A DNA stretch of 45,537 bases. Source: Verrucomicrobiaceae bacterium (GTDB lineage Bacteria; Verrucomicrobiota; Verrucomicrobiia; Verrucomicrobiales; Verrucomicrobiaceae). Every line of letters starts with the position of its first letter. Position 1 is the stretch's first letter. The notes under the pieces are model-generated. The model had not been told where the DNA came from. It searched no databases and saw only the letters and a list, made by a program, of their open reading frames with translations. A program made the position numbers and the translations under genes. Shown in pieces: positions 11,132 to 21,981 of the stretch. The stretch is taken from NCBI GenBank assembly GCA_029865835.1, contig JARXAL010000224.1, forward strand, positions 1 to 45,537. The letters are read 5' to 3'.

Positions 11132-12124
11132 CTAAAACGCCTTGTTCCCGGCCTTCAAGTGAGCGGCATAATCACTCATCTTCAACTCCACCCGCTCTGC
11201 AATCGTCCTGACCTCAATCCCTTCACGCCCGGTCGCCACCAACGCCTTCAGCAGATTGACCATCGACTTCACGTCTTCCATCATCACATATTCCGCAGCG
11301 ATTTTCTTCGCCTCGTCCATGTTGTGATAATTGCCCAACGGCACGGACACACCCACGCTACGTCGACCACACGCCTGCATCGCACTCGCCTCGCACGCTC
11401 CCGCATCCAGCAAACAACGCTGCACCCTCAACCCCTGCTCCGCCGCCGTCAATGTCAGCGCCGCCACCGCCTCACCGTCAAAAACCGAAAGCCGATCCCC
11501 CACCCGCACAATCGGACCGCCACCCATCACCGAACCATTCACCGGCCGACTGGTCTCCACCGAAACAAACACCGCATCCTCAGGATAAGGCCACTTCTGA
11601 CCCACTTGCCACGCCCCCAGGAATCCCACCTCTTCCGCACGGGTAAACGCCGCATGAAACGTCGTTTCCATGTCCAAACTCGCCAGATCCCAGATCACCG
11701 CCAAAATAATCGCACACCCCACCAAATCATCACACGCCGCCGCTTCGATCTTCTCCCCACTGATCTTCACCGGAAAGTTCCAGGTCCCAATCTCACCTTT
11801 GATTTTCCGCAATCCCGCCTTGACCCCGGCTTCCACCTCCACCCTCGGCATCCCGCCCAAAAACTCCCACTCTCCCTTGCTCGCCGGATTTTTCACAAAC
11901 CCAGGATGATCCATGTGCGCCCCCAATACCCACGGCTCACGACTCTTCCGCTTCCCATTTTTGTAAGTCACCAAAAGATTCCCAAACTTGTCCACTTTCG
12001 TCTTCACATGGGGACAACCTTCCAGAATGTTCTGGATTTCACCCCTCACATGGTATTCGTGGAAAGGTGCAGTAGGCTGCTTCAAGATGCGCTTGAGAAT
12101 CGTCGTCAGGGTCGGCACTGGCAT
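11132..12124 (-). CDS. M42-family (glutamyl aminopeptidase-like) metallopeptidase
   Basis: LGAHMDHPGF, ACDDLVGCAIILAV, FTRAEEVGFLGA metal-ligand motifs. Confidence 0.85.
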   Translation of the reverse strand: MPVPTLTTILKRILKQPTAPFHEYHVRGEIQNILEGCPHVKTKVDKFGNLLVTYKNGKRKSREPWVLGAHMDHPGFVKNPASKGEWEFLGGMPRVEVEAGVKAGLRKIKGEIGTWNFPVKISGEKIEAAACDDLVGCAIILAVIWDLASLDMETTFHAAFTRAEEVGFLGAWQVGQKWPYPEDAVFVSVETSRPVNGSVMGGGPIVRVGDRLSVFDGEAVAALTLTAAEQGLRVQRCLLDAGACEASAMQACGRRSVGVSVPLGNYHNMDEAKKIAAEYVMMEDVKSMVNLLKALVATGREGIEVRTIAERVELKMSDYAAHLKAGNKAF

Positions 12125-12150
12125 CCTCCAACCTACCGCGATTTAACCAA

Positions 12151-13119
12151 GTGCCAAATGACAACGTGAAAAGGATTCGATATTTTCTGGAGGCCCAACT
12201 CGTCCGGTCGTTCGCCTGGCTCATCCCGCGACTGCCCCGCAGCCTCATCCTGTTTTTCGCGCGAACCATCGGCACCCTGGCCTATTGGCTCGACGCTCGT
12301 GGCCGACGCACCGCCCTCGAAAACCTTCGCGTTGCCTTCGGTGATCAATACACCCCCAATCAACGTGCCCAAATCGCTCGCCGCTCCTACCAAACCTTCG
12401 CCCGTACTTTCATCGACCTCTTTTGGGCACGCAGCCTCACCCGCTCCAATTGGCAGTCCCATGTCGAAATCCAACTCGACGACCCCGCCGCTGAAAATCA
12501 AGCCCGCGAAACCGGTGCCATCTGGGTCACCCCTCACTTCGGTAACTTCGAATTCGTCAGCCTCATCTGGGGTTTTCGCGACATCAAATTCAACGTCGTC
12601 GCCCAGGACTTCAAGAACCCTGCCCTCACCGAAATCTTCACCACCCTCCGTCAGCATTCCGGTCACCAAGTGATCTCCTCAGACGGTGCCATGCTCCGCC
12701 TCATCAAGAGCCTCAAACGCCAGGGCCACGCCGGTCTCCTGACCGACCTCAACATGAAGCCCGGTCGCGCCACCACCGTCATCGAATGCTTCGGACTCAA
12801 AACCTGCGTCCCCACCCTCCACACCACCCTCGCCCAGCGACTCGGCCTCTCAATCATCACCGGCGTCTGCATCCCATGGCCCAACGGCACCTACCGCGTC
12901 CAAATCTTCAGCGCCATCCGCCCCACTCCTGAAGACGACGTCACCGCCATCACCCAGCAGGTCTGGAACCATTTCGAAAAAGCCATCCGCGCACATCCTG
13001 AATGCTGGATGTGGATGTACAAACACTGGCGCTACCTTCCCACCGAAAACCCCGACCCCGCCTACCCGAACTACGCCAACCCCAGCGGAGCCTTCCGCAA
13101 ACTCCTCACCTCCTCGTAG
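12151..13119 (+). CDS. LpxL/HtrB-family lysophospholipid (lipid A) acyltransferase
   Basis: LENLRVAFGDQ, GAIWVTPHFGNFEF (HxxxxF-type variant), later conserved blocks; divergent from the M42 gene. Confidence 0.85.
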   Translation: MPNDNVKRIRYFLEAQLVRSFAWLIPRLPRSLILFFARTIGTLAYWLDARGRRTALENLRVAFGDQYTPNQRAQIARRSYQTFARTFIDLFWARSLTRSNWQSHVEIQLDDPAAENQARETGAIWVTPHFGNFEFVSLIWGFRDIKFNVVAQDFKNPALTEIFTTLRQHSGHQVISSDGAMLRLIKSLKRQGHAGLLTDLNMKPGRATTVIECFGLKTCVPTLHTTLAQRLGLSIITGVCIPWPNGTYRVQIFSAIRPTPEDDVTAITQQVWNHFEKAIRAHPECWMWMYKHWRYLPTENPDPAYPNYANPSGAFRKLLTSS

Positions 13120-13130
13120 AACGTCACAAA

Positions 13131-13161
13131 AAAGGGCGAACCGTTACCCGGTTCGCCCTTT
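13131..13161. terminator. Strong hairpin between convergent genes, probably bidirectional
   Basis: 13-bp perfect stem AAAGGGCGAACCG (13131-13143) / CGGTTCGCCCTTT (13149-13161) with 5-nt loop, between the acyltransferase and FKBP genes; A-run upstream. Confidence 0.85.
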
Positions 13162-13182
13162 CAAAAAAGTTGTCGCCAGGGA

Positions 13183-13932
13183 CTACTTCACGATCTCAAG
13201 CAACTCGACTTCAAACACGAGTGCCGAATCCGGACCAATGTCAGCCCCTGCACCTTGCTTGCCATAAGCCAGTTCGGAAGGAATAAACAACTTCCACTTC
13301 GACCCAACAGGCATCAACTGCAAAGCCTCGACCCAGCCCTTGATCACCCCTTGCACAGGAAAAGTCACTGGCTCTCCGCGATCACGCGAACTGTCGAACA
13401 CTTTACCGCCCACCAGCGTGCCATGATAGTGCACCTTCACTTGGTCAGTTGCAGCAGGCTTGGCACCGTCAGCCTTCGTGAGCACTTCATACTGCAGGCC
13501 ACTCGCCGTCGTCGTCACGCCCTCGCGCTTCTTGTTCTCAGCCAAAAACTTCTCGCCCTCAGCCTTCGCGGCCTCGAACTTCTTTGCTTCCTCAGCCTGC
13601 ATCACTGCCTGCTTCGCTTGCATCTCGCCTTCAAAGGCCTGCATCGCGGTGGCCAGCTGCTCTTGAGTGTACTTGGGTGTCCCACCCTCCAGCGCGGTCT
13701 TAATGCCTGCGGCCAACTCCTCCATGTTGATTTTGATCCCCTGGCTCTTCATCTGACCACCAATGTTGGTGCCAATGAAGTAACTCACCTTGCTCATGTC
13801 TGCAGGACCAGTTGCGGGAGCCGGAGCAGTCGCAGGTTCGCCCGCAGGCGCAGCAGGTTCTGGAGTTTGACTGAACAGGGGTGCGGCAACGGCAAGCGTG
13901 GCTGCGACGGCAGCTTGAAGGGTGGTTTTCAT
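13183..13932 (-). CDS. Secreted FKBP-type peptidyl-prolyl cis-trans isomerase
   Basis: Signal peptide; FKBP N-dimerisation-like region; VKVHYHGTLVGGKVFDSSRDRGEPVTFPVQGVIKGWVEALQLMPVGSKWKLFIPSELAYG. Confidence 0.95.
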   Translation of the reverse strand: MKTTLQAAVAATLAVAAPLFSQTPEPAAPAGEPATAPAPATGPADMSKVSYFIGTNIGGQMKSQGIKINMEELAAGIKTALEGGTPKYTQEQLATAMQAFEGEMQAKQAVMQAEEAKKFEAAKAEGEKFLAENKKREGVTTTASGLQYEVLTKADGAKPAATDQVKVHYHGTLVGGKVFDSSRDRGEPVTFPVQGVIKGWVEALQLMPVGSKWKLFIPSELAYGKQGAGADIGPDSALVFEVELLEIVK

Positions 13933-14003
13933 TTAGAGAGCGCCGAATCTACCCGTCGAACCTCCCAGGTCAACCGCCATTCCAGACTTCTTGCCTTCCT
14001 CTT

Positions 14004-14420
14004 CTACCCCACCACACTCACCACCACCGACCTCACATGCGGTGCCCGGCGATGCTCAAAAAGAAAAATCCCCTGCCACGTCCCCAGCGCTAGCCTCCCC
14101 TCCACCACCGGAATCACCTCCGACGTCCGCGTCAAAGCCATCCTCAAATGGCTCGGCATATCATCCGCCCCCTCATGCGTATGAACAAAATAGTCCGCCT
14201 CCTCCGGCACCAATCGGTCAAAAAACGCATGCAAATCCGTCCTCGCAGACCGGTCCGCATTCTCGAAGACCACCAACGAACAACTCGTATGCTGCACAAA
14301 CACCGTTGTCATTCCCGTTCTAACGCCACTCTTACGAACCACCTCCTCGCACGCCTCCGTAATCTCATAGGTCCCCTTCCCCTGCGTCCTCACCGTCAAT
14401 GCGTCAACAAATGCTGCCAT
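14004..14420 (-). CDS. YjbQ / UPF0047 family protein
   Basis: GMTTVFVQHTSCSLVVFENAD, DDMPSHLRMALT, LGTWQGIFLFEHR. The internal start MAAFVDALTVRTQGKG (14420) fits better than the ORF start 14591, which overlaps sucA. Confidence 0.88.
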   Translation of the reverse strand: MAAFVDALTVRTQGKGTYEITEACEEVVRKSGVRTGMTTVFVQHTSCSLVVFENADRSARTDLHAFFDRLVPEEADYFVHTHEGADDMPSHLRMALTRTSEVIPVVEGRLALGTWQGIFLFEHRRAPHVRSVVVSVVG

Positions 14421-14580
14421 CCCCCCCTTCTTCCCATCCCTTTCATCAAGGTCAATCCGAATTGACTCTTCACTAATCCCAAAATCACCAGTTTTCGGCT
14501 CATTTTCTACCACCTCGGCAGTTGCACACCACCTGAATGCGGTAGATGATTGACTCCCCCAAAAATATTCAGCACCATCC

Positions 14581-17340
14581 ATGAGCGCCACTTTACCGTC
14601 CCGTTCGAATCAGGACATCCTCGAATCCCAATACTCCCAATGGTCTCTAGACCCCAAATCCGTGGACGCCACCTGGGCCTCTTTCTTTGAGGGTTTCGAA
14701 CTCGGCATGGCCCACTTGGGCACCAAGAAAAACGCCTCTTCCAGCCTCCCCCAATCCCTCTCGGAAGAGACGCTCAACTTCCGGATGCGCGTCTCCAACG
14801 CACTCCACACCTTCCGCTCGCTCGGCCACACCGCATCCTGGCTCGACCCTCTCAGCAAGACCGCCCCCAGCCCAGCGATCCTCAGCCTGGCCTCTCTCGG
14901 ATTCAGCGAGAGCGACATGTCAGAGTCCATCCAGACTCAACTCTTCCGCCAAGGCAAATCCATGCCGCTCAGTGCGATGCTCAACGATCTCCGTTCCATC
15001 TACTGCGACCGGATCGGCTTCGAGTACATGCACATCCACACTCCCGAAGTCCGCCAGTGGCTTCAGGATCGCATCGAAAATCGCCTCGACCGCCCAGTTC
15101 CCCCTGCCAAAAAACAAATCAGCGCCCTCCGTTGGCTCCTCGAGGCCGAAACCTTCGAGCGCTTCCTCCACCGCCGCTACGTCGGCCAAAAACGCTTCTC
15201 CGTCGAAGGCGGTGAAGGCCTCCTCGTTGCCCTCGGCACCATCTTCGAAGGCCTGCCAACTTTCGGCGGCAAAGAAATCGTCATGGGCATGGCCCACCGC
15301 GGCCGCCTCAGCGTGCTCGCCAACTTCCTCCGCAAACCCCTCGAAGTTCTCTTCTACGAGTTCACCGAAAACTACGTCCCCAACATGGTCGCTGGCGATG
15401 GCGACGTGAAATATCACCTCGGCTTCGAAACCGTTCGCCAAACCGAGTCTGGCGACAGCGTCGGCATCATGCTCGCCGCCAACCCCAGCCACCTCGAAGC
15501 CGTCGACCCTGTTGTCGAAGGCAAGGCCCGCGCCCGCCAGCGCGCTCTCGATGACACCCTCGAACGCAAAAAAGTCATCCCCGTCCTCGTTCACGGTGAC
15601 GCCGCTTTCGCCGGCCAAGGCATCGTTGCCGAGGTGCTGAACCTTTCCCAACTGCCCGGCTATCGCACCGGCGGAACCATCCACCTCGTCGTCAACAACC
15701 AGATCGGTTTCACCACCCTTCCCGCTGACGCCCGCTCTTCGGACTACTGCACCGACATCGCCAAGTTCCTCGAAGTCCCCATCTTCCATGTCAATGGTGA
15801 CTGCCCCCTCGAAATCGCTTGGGTCACCCAGCTCGCCCTCGAGTTCCGGCAAACCTTCGCCCGTGATGTCGTCATCGACATCGTCTGCTACCGCCGCTAC
15901 GGCCACAACGAAACCGACGAGCCCGCATTCACCCAGCCCAACATGGCCCGCGCCATCGCCAGCCATCCTTCCACAGCCACCCTGTTCCGGGACCAACTCA
16001 TCGCTTCCAACGTCCTCACATCGGAGCAAGCCGCGACCCTCGAACAAGAACTCGTCCAGGAGCTCGAAGACGGCGTCCAAGGCCTTCAAAAACGTGAGAA
16101 AGAAGCCGGTGGCAACCCCTTCGAAGGTTTCCTCTTTATCCCTCAACCCGGCTACTGCTACGATGTCATCCCCACCGGGGTCCCCATCGATACCCTGCGC
16201 TCCGTCGGCACCAAACTCCTCGACACCCCCACCGAATTCCGCCTCCACCCCACCATCGAGCGCCGATTCCTCGCTGCCCGCCGCAAGGCCATCGAAACCG
16301 GTGAAGGCTTCGACTGGGCACACGCCGAGGCCCTCGCCTTCGGAACCCTCCTCACCGACGGCCATGGCGTCCGCCTCTCCGGCCAGGACAGCCGTCGCGG
16401 CACCTTCTCCCAGCGCCACTCCGTCCTCTACGACACCGAGACTCGCGAACGCTTCATCCCGCTCCAAAACCTCACCCCGGACCAGGGCCGGTTCTGCGTT
16501 TACAATAGCCTCCTCTCCGAAGCCGCCGTTCTCGGCTTCGATTACGGCTACTCCCTCCTGACACCCAACGTGCTCATCTGCTGGGAAGCCCAATTCGGCG
16601 ACTTCATCAATGGTGCCCAAGTCATCATCGACCAATTCATCGCCAGCGCGGAAAGCAAATGGATGCAAGCCAGCCACCTCGTGCTTCTCCTGCCACACGG
16701 CTACGAAGGCCAGGGCCCGGAGCACTCCAGCGCCCGCCTCGAACGCTTCCTCCAACTCAGCGCCGAAGGCAACTGGCAGGTCTGCAACTTCTCCACCCCC
16801 GCTCAGTACTTCCACGCTCTCCGGCGCCAAATGAAGCGCGGCATTCGCAAGCCGCTCGTCGTCATGACGCCCAAGAGCCTCCTGCGCCATCCCCTCTGCC
16901 AGTCCAAACTCGAAGACATGGCCGAAGGCACCTCCTTCCAGGAAATCCTCGACGACGACAAACTAACTGTCGCCCCTGAAAAAGTCACCCGCCTCATCCT
17001 CTGCTCAGGCAAAGTCTATTACGACCTCATCAAATACCGTGAAGAGCAGGGCATCAAAAATGCCGCCATCATCCGGATTGAGCAACTCTACCCCCTCCAC
17101 TGGGAAATGCTCAAAGCCATCGTCTCACGCTACCCTCGCGCTCAGAAAAAACTCGTCTGGTGTCAGGAAGAACCCCGCAACATGGGCTCCTGGTCTTACA
17201 TCTCTCGTCGCCTGCAAGAGGTCAGCAATCACCCCGTCCGTTACGCCGGTCGCGAACGCAGCGCCAGCCCCGCCGCAGGCTCCAAAGCCGTTCACCTCCA
17301 CGAACAACAACGCCTCGTCGAAGACGCCTTCGAAGTCTAA
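14581..17340 (+). CDS. sucA: 2-oxoglutarate dehydrogenase E1 component
   Basis: [118 protein letters not shown]. Confidence 0.97.
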   Translation: MSATLPSRSNQDILESQYSQWSLDPKSVDATWASFFEGFELGMAHLGTKKNASSSLPQSLSEETLNFRMRVSNALHTFRSLGHTASWLDPLSKTAPSPAILSLASLGFSESDMSESIQTQLFRQGKSMPLSAMLNDLRSIYCDRIGFEYMHIHTPEVRQWLQDRIENRLDRPVPPAKKQISALRWLLEAETFERFLHRRYVGQKRFSVEGGEGLLVALGTIFEGLPTFGGKEIVMGMAHRGRLSVLANFLRKPLEVLFYEFTENYVPNMVAGDGDVKYHLGFETVRQTESGDSVGIMLAANPSHLEAVDPVVEGKARARQRALDDTLERKKVIPVLVHGDAAFAGQGIVAEVLNLSQLPGYRTGGTIHLVVNNQIGFTTLPADARSSDYCTDIAKFLEVPIFHVNGDCPLEIAWVTQLALEFRQTFARDVVIDIVCYRRYGHNETDEPAFTQPNMARAIASHPSTATLFRDQLIASNVLTSEQAATLEQELVQELEDGVQGLQKREKEAGGNPFEGFLFIPQPGYCYDVIPTGVPIDTLRSVGTKLLDTPTEFRLHPTIERRFLAARRKAIETGEGFDWAHAEALAFGTLLTDGHGVRLSGQDSRRGTFSQRHSVLYDTETRERFIPLQNLTPDQGRFCVYNSLLSEAAVLGFDYGYSLLTPNVLICWEAQFGDFINGAQVIIDQFIASAESKWMQASHLVLLLPHGYEGQGPEHSSARLERFLQLSAEGNWQVCNFSTPAQYFHALRRQMKRGIRKPLVVMTPKSLLRHPLCQSKLEDMAEGTSFQEILDDDKLTVAPEKVTRLILCSGKVYYDLIKYREEQGIKNAAIIRIEQLYPLHWEMLKAIVSRYPRAQKKLVWCQEEPRNMGSWSYISRRLQEVSNHPVRYAGRERSASPAAGSKAVHLHEQQRLVEDAFEV

Positions 17341-17393
17341 GATCCACGCCATCGTTCTCCACCGCCCCTCTTCATCCTTCCCCTCCATCACTC

Positions 17394-18512
17394 ATGTCCA
17401 CAGAAGTCAAAATCCCAGCCCTCGGCGAGTCCGTCGCAGGTGGTCAAATCGCCAAATGGAACTTCAAAACCGGTGACGCCGTCAAAGTCGGTGACGTCCT
17501 CCTCACTCTAGAGACCGATAAAGTCGCCGCCGAAGTCACCGCCGAAGCCTCCGGCACCCTGACCATCCTCAAAAATGAAGGGGAAGATGTCGAAATCGGC
17601 AATGTCGTCGCTACCATCGCCGAGTCCGCAGGCGCTCCAACTCCAGTTCAACCTGAGCCCTCCGCTCCTGCCCCGGTCGCAGCCGCCCCAACTCCCGTCG
17701 CGGCACCTGCTCCAACGCCCGCTCCAGCGGAGCCCGCAAACATCACCGAATTCAAGGCCCCAGCCGAAGCTCCCAAACCTTCCGCTCCCGCTCCTCAGTC
17801 CACTCCTTCCACAGGCCGTGTCACCCGGAAGAAAATGACACCCCTGCGCCGCAAAATCGCCGACCAACTCGTCAGCGCCCAACAAACCGCCGCCATCCTC
17901 ACCACTTTCAACGAGTGTGACATGACCGCTGTCATGGACATGCGCAAGAAGCTCCAAGACGGTTTCCTCGCCAAAAATGGCGTCAAACTCGGCTTCATGT
18001 CCTTCTTCATCAAAGCCGTTGTCGAAGCTCTCAAAGCTGTCCCGGGCATCAACGTCCGCGTCGAGGGCGACGAAATCGTCCACCAACACTACTACGACAT
18101 CGGCGTCGCCGTCGGCACCGAACGCGGCCTCGTCGTTCCCGTCCTCCACGACTGCGACAAAAAATCCTTCGCCGACCTCGAACTCGACATCCTCGCCTAC
18201 GCGAAAAAGGCCAAAGATGGCAAACTCCAAATCAGTGACCTCTCCGGCGGCGTCTTCACCATCTCGAACGGCGGCGTCTACGGCTCGCTTCTCAGCACCC
18301 CTATCCTCAACCCGCCTCAAAGCGCGATCCTCGGCATGCACAGCATCCAGCAGCGCCCCATGGCCATTGATGGACAAGTCGTTATCCGCCCCATGATGTA
18401 TCTGGCCCTCAGCTACGATCATCGCGTCGTGGATGGCAAAGAAGCCGTCACCTTCCTCTTGCGGGTCAAAGACTGCATCGAGAGCCCTGCCCGGATGCTC
18501 GTCGGCGCTTAG
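17394..18512 (+). CDS. sucB: Dihydrolipoyllysine succinyltransferase (2-oxoglutarate dehydrogenase E2)
   Basis: Start [22 protein letters not shown]; lipoyl Lys in [14 protein letters not shown]3-binding region [15 protein letters not shown]; catalytic [18 protein letters not shown]. The listed ORF start 17160 lies inside sucA. Confidence 0.96.
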   Translation: MSTEVKIPALGESVAGGQIAKWNFKTGDAVKVGDVLLTLETDKVAAEVTAEASGTLTILKNEGEDVEIGNVVATIAESAGAPTPVQPEPSAPAPVAAAPTPVAAPAPTPAPAEPANITEFKAPAEAPKPSAPAPQSTPSTGRVTRKKMTPLRRKIADQLVSAQQTAAILTTFNECDMTAVMDMRKKLQDGFLAKNGVKLGFMSFFIKAVVEALKAVPGINVRVEGDEIVHQHYYDIGVAVGTERGLVVPVLHDCDKKSFADLELDILAYAKKAKDGKLQISDLSGGVFTISNGGVYGSLLSTPILNPPQSAILGMHSIQQRPMAIDGQVVIRPMMYLALSYDHRVVDGKEAVTFLLRVKDCIESPARMLVGA

Positions 18513-18769
18513 TCGGCCGATCAACACCCCTCAAGTGCATCCGGATAGCAGTGATCTGTTGTCCGCTGGCCGCTTGCGACTCGCTCCCGCTTCCGGCGCG
18601 GTTGCTTCTCTCGCAATTCCAGGTTACAATCACGAAACCTTTTTTGAAGAGAAAAGACGTTTCGATTGTCGTAACCCATCGAACGTCACTTTTCAGTTCC
18701 TCCGTGATCCCTCCCCTCCAACCCGAATCCCTAGTCCCACCCACTGCTGCTCCAGCAGCCGGGGGCGTC

Positions 18770-19672
18770 ATGGTGTGGATCCGAAACAAGTTCCTCGCCG
18801 GCCTCGCGCTCGCGCTCCCGCTGATCATCACCTTCGTCATCCTTCAGTTCATCTACAGCCTCCTCCACGGCTCCAGCGAGCCCATCGTCAAATGGTTCGC
18901 TGATCTCGCCAATGAACTCGCAGGAAAGCCGGTCATCAGCACCGAAGACCCTCGTTATCTCATGGCCACCCGGTTCATTGGTGTGCTCATCCCCATCGTT
19001 GCCTTGATCGCCCTCGGCTTCATGGCCACCAACTTCATCGGCGTTCATATCGTCACCGCCTTTGATCGCCTGATGCTTCGCATCCCCTTCGTCTCCTTCA
19101 TCTACAAATCTCTCAAACAAGTCATCGACTCGTTCAAGACCATCGGCGGCGCCCAAAGCTTCAAACGCGTCGCCTACATCGACTATCCTGTGCCCGGCAT
19201 GCGCCTCGTCGCTTTCGTCACAGGCCAATTCACCGATGCTAAGTCAGGCAAGGCTCTCACCTCGGTCTTCATCCCCACCACTCCCAATCCCACCACCGGT
19301 CTGCTCCTCGTTGTCGATTCCGAAAAAGTTACCGATGCCCCTCTCTCCATGGAGGACGCCATGAAACTCGTCTTCTCAGGAGGTCTCATCGGCCCCGATG
19401 CGGGCATCGCTCCGCTCAATCAGCGCCCCCTGGTCCAATCAAGTGAGCTTCCCCAAACCACGGAAACCGTCGCAGACGCTAGCGTTGACCTCTCCGCCAC
19501 CTTTTCGGAGCAAACCCTGCCCCCCGCATTCCTCAGCCTGCCCCGCGCAGAAGATTTTGATTCGGGTGATCCCGATATCTTGGCAGACTCCGACCTGCAA
19601 ACACCTCAGCCCTCGGCCTCCCGCAGCGTGACCGACCGATTGGCCAGAGTCCTCACCTGGAAACGTCGCTAG
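18770..19672 (+). CDS. DUF502 family membrane protein
   Basis: MVWIRNKFLAGLALALPLIITFVILQFIY and following DUF502-type sequence (IPFVSFIYKSLKQVIDSF, VTGQ, VFIPTTPNPTTGLLLVV). Start inferred; the ORF is open from 18551. Confidence 0.8.
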   Translation: MVWIRNKFLAGLALALPLIITFVILQFIYSLLHGSSEPIVKWFADLANELAGKPVISTEDPRYLMATRFIGVLIPIVALIALGFMATNFIGVHIVTAFDRLMLRIPFVSFIYKSLKQVIDSFKTIGGAQSFKRVAYIDYPVPGMRLVAFVTGQFTDAKSGKALTSVFIPTTPNPTTGLLLVVDSEKVTDAPLSMEDAMKLVFSGGLIGPDAGIAPLNQRPLVQSSELPQTTETVADASVDLSATFSEQTLPPAFLSLPRAEDFDSGDPDILADSDLQTPQPSASRSVTDRLARVLTWKRR

Positions 19673-19826
19673 TCGGAGCCATCCCTTCCGAATTGGCCAT
19701 TGCATCTGCCTGACGAGCGACGTATCTCACTCCCATCATCGGCTTCTTAGCGGTGGCTCATTGACATGCTTTGGCAGACGATTCGGTTCCAATTTGTGTA
19801 ACCGTTTTCTGCGATCCTTTCCTGCA

Positions 19827-19997
19827 GTGTTCGTTATCGGAATTAGTGGCCCGGCCCGATTCTTCAATCATGGGAGCGCTCGACCAGGAGGTTCTGTCAG
19901 GCCCCTCGGGGAAGACGACCTCCAGGATTCGCTGGGCTCCCACCTGGACTCGCTGGGATACGTGAGCCCTTATGCCGAACGGCACAGGTGGGATTCT
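19827..19997 (+). ncRNA. Candidate rod-shaped structured ncRNA (6S-like architecture, unassigned)
   Basis: Nested complementary segments around a CTCG loop (19905-19908): GTG+TTCG (19827-19833) with CGAA+CAC (19976-19985, 3-nt bulge); GGGAGC (19872-19877) with GCTCCC (19936-19941); GGAGGT (19887-19892) with ACCTCC (19918-19923); followed by a terminator. No convincing ORF. Confidence 0.4.
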
Positions 19998-20030
19998 AAG
20001 GCACCGTGACCTCGCGTCGCGGTGCCTTTC
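19998..20030 (+). terminator. Rho-independent terminator after the candidate ncRNA
   Basis: 9-bp stem AAGGCACCG (19998-20006) / CGGTGCCTT (20020-20028) followed by pyrimidine-rich TCTCTT. Confidence 0.75.
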
Positions 20031-20109
20031 TCTTCCCCACCAATCCCTCCAGTCTCCGATTCTGGGTTCAAAGCTTGTTCTCCACCTCCAATTCCCCTAC
20101 CCTCTTCTT

Positions 20110-20673
20110 GTGATCACCTACCACCGCTCACTTCTCGTTTGCTTTGTCGCACTCCTCGCCGCCTGCGCCTCCACCAGCAAAGACAGAGACTCAAAGGACG
20201 ATTCCGACAAACCCAAGAACGACCCCATCGCGGTGGGCATCATCGAATTCGTCAACCCTGACCAAAAGTTTGTTCTCATCAAGATGCAGTCACGTCAACC
20301 CATGCCCATTGGACAAGCCTTGACCGCCTTGGACGCAACGGGTGCCCTCACTCAACTGACCATCTCCCCCGAACGTAAAGGCACTCACATCACTGCCGAT
20401 ATCAAATCTGGAAACCCTCGCCCTGGCAATCTTGTCATCTTCCAGCCAGACCCAGCCGCTCCCCCTCCCATCCCAGCCCCCGCCGTCAATCCATCCCTTC
20501 CCTCAGCCACCAACCCTGGCGCGGTCGAATGGCGCGACGGACAGCCCCCTCCCATTCTCTCTCCCGACACCCAGTCGCTTGCACCTCCCCCCATAAACAG
20601 CCCTTCAACCCCTCTCCCAACAATTCCTTTGGAGCCTCTGCCTGAAGAGCCCCCTGCCTCTAGCGCCCCATGA
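20110..20673 (+). CDS. Putative lipoprotein, Pro-rich C-terminus
   Basis: From GTG 20110: hydrophobic segment and lipobox-like LLAAC, then a short conserved-looking domain (VGIIEFVNPDQKFVLIKM) and a Pro/Ala-rich tail. Overlaps the moeA start by 4 nt. Confidence 0.65.
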   Translation: MITYHRSLLVCFVALLAACASTSKDRDSKDDSDKPKNDPIAVGIIEFVNPDQKFVLIKMQSRQPMPIGQALTALDATGALTQLTISPERKGTHITADIKSGNPRPGNLVIFQPDPAAPPPIPAPAVNPSLPSATNPGAVEWRDGQPPPILSPDTQSLAPPPINSPSTPLPTIPLEPLPEEPPASSAP

Positions 20674-21869
20674 TCACCGAGTCCGAAGCCCTCGCCAAAA
20701 TTCTCGAAGCCATCCCAAAGAACACTACTTCGGAGTCCCTTCCGCTTCTTGAAACCCTGAATCGCCGCTGCGCCGCTCAGCAACGAGCCACCATCCCCCT
20801 TCCCGGATTCGATAACTCCATGATGGACGGCTACGCCGTTCGCGCTGCGGACACTCTCGACCCTTCACCCATCGCCGTCATCGGCACCCAACCCGCCGGT
20901 CCCGATCTCCAACTCACCATCGAAGCCCCCCGACACGCCATCCGGATCTTTACCGGCGCGCCGCTCCCCAAAGGCTGCGATGCCGTTATCATGCAGGAAG
21001 ACGTCACCGTTATCGACAACTCCATCTCCTGCACCGAACCCGTCGTTCCAGGCGAAAACATTCGCCTCCAAGGCAGCGATCTCTGCTCCGGCCAAATCCT
21101 CCTCCAACCCGGCGACCTCATTTCCCCAGGTCGGATCGGCCTTCTAGCCTCTCAAGGCCTCACTCACTTGCCTGTCTATCGCCTCCCTCGAATCGCCATC
21201 TTAAGCACCGGCGACGAACTCGTGCCCCCTGGCACAGCCCCCCTCTTACCCGGCCAGCTCTACAATTCCAACGGCTCCATGATCGCCGCAATGCTGCTCC
21301 AGCTCGGTCTCCCGATCACCGAACTGGCTCATACCCCTGATACGATGGCTGATACTACCTCCACCCTCCAAAGGCTGTCAGAACAAAACGATATCATTAT
21401 CCTGAGTGGCGGCGTCTCTGTCGGAGACAAAGACCATGTCAAGCCAGCCCTCTCCGAACTCGGCATGCCTCCTCAGTTATGGCGAATCAAAATCAAACCC
21501 GGCAAACCTTTCCTCTTCACCCATCGCTCGATGCCCAAGCCATTGTTCATCTTCGGCCTTCCGGGAAATCCAGTCTCCACTTTCGTCACTTTCCAACTCT
21601 TCGTTCGCCCTGCACTGCTCAAATGGTGCGGAACACCTTCCAGCGATCTCAGCCCTCCCACAGCAACCGCCACCCTCTCTCATGAAGTCACCAACCCTGG
21701 AGACCGCCCACACTACATCCGGGGTGTCCTTCAAAAAGGTCAGTTTACGGCCAGCGGACTCCAACGTAGTGACGCGCTCTTTGCTCTCTCAGAAGCCAAT
21801 AGCCTCTTGCGTACTAACCCCGATTCCTCAATCGAAGCAGGTAATAATGTAACGATATTGAAACTTTAG
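20670..21869 (+). CDS. moeA: Molybdopterin molybdenumtransferase
   Basis: LPGFDNSMMDGYAVRAAD, IFTGAPLPKGCDAVIMQED, ILSTGDELVPPG, LSGGVSVGDKDHVKPAL, FGLPGNPVSTFVTFQLFVRPAL. Confidence 0.95.
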   Translation: MITESEALAKILEAIPKNTTSESLPLLETLNRRCAAQQRATIPLPGFDNSMMDGYAVRAADTLDPSPIAVIGTQPAGPDLQLTIEAPRHAIRIFTGAPLPKGCDAVIMQEDVTVIDNSISCTEPVVPGENIRLQGSDLCSGQILLQPGDLISPGRIGLLASQGLTHLPVYRLPRIAILSTGDELVPPGTAPLLPGQLYNSNGSMIAAMLLQLGLPITELAHTPDTMADTTSTLQRLSEQNDIIILSGGVSVGDKDHVKPALSELGMPPQLWRIKIKPGKPFLFTHRSMPKPLFIFGLPGNPVSTFVTFQLFVRPALLKWCGTPSSDLSPPTATATLSHEVTNPGDRPHYIRGVLQKGQFTASGLQRSDALFALSEANSLLRTNPDSSIEAGNNVTILKL

Positions 21870-21946
21870 AGTTACGTAAATTGACACATCGCAGAAATCC
21901 CTGCATTCCGCGGTGCTCTTTGGCATCATAGAGCCAACGATTCCCA

Positions 21947-21974
21947 TTGAACCGCTAATTGTATCTGTTATAGT
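21947..21974 (+). promoter_or_regulatory. Sigma70-like promoter, predicted leaderless start
   Basis: TTGAAC (21947-21952), 16-nt spacer, TATAGT (21969-21974); ATG at 21982 lies only 7 nt beyond the -10 hexamer. Confidence 0.5.
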
Positions 21975-21981
21975 TTCCATA

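Noticed and set aside
14920-16890. 656-aa minus-strand ORF opposite sucA
   Set aside because: Antisense shadow of sucA; skewed E/G/A/V/F composition and no motifs. The same reasoning applies to 1541..2299 and 2577..3491.
19761-19766. TTGACA as a -35 element for the ncRNA
   Set aside because: No acceptable -10 hexamer at 16-18 nt spacing (cggttc region), so not annotated as a promoter.
19887-19923. SRP RNA-like apical hairpin (GTCAGG-CCC-CTCG-GGG-AAGAC)
   Set aside because: It begins like the SRP domain IV motif (GTCAGG.CC....GG), but the 3' side lacks AGCAGC and instead forms GTC/GAC pairs; kept only as an unassigned ncRNA.
19761-20009. Small ORFs over the candidate ncRNA (82, 64 and 75 aa)
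   Set aside because: Three overlapping frames on two strands with no homology signal; they run into the terminator and lack clear SD.
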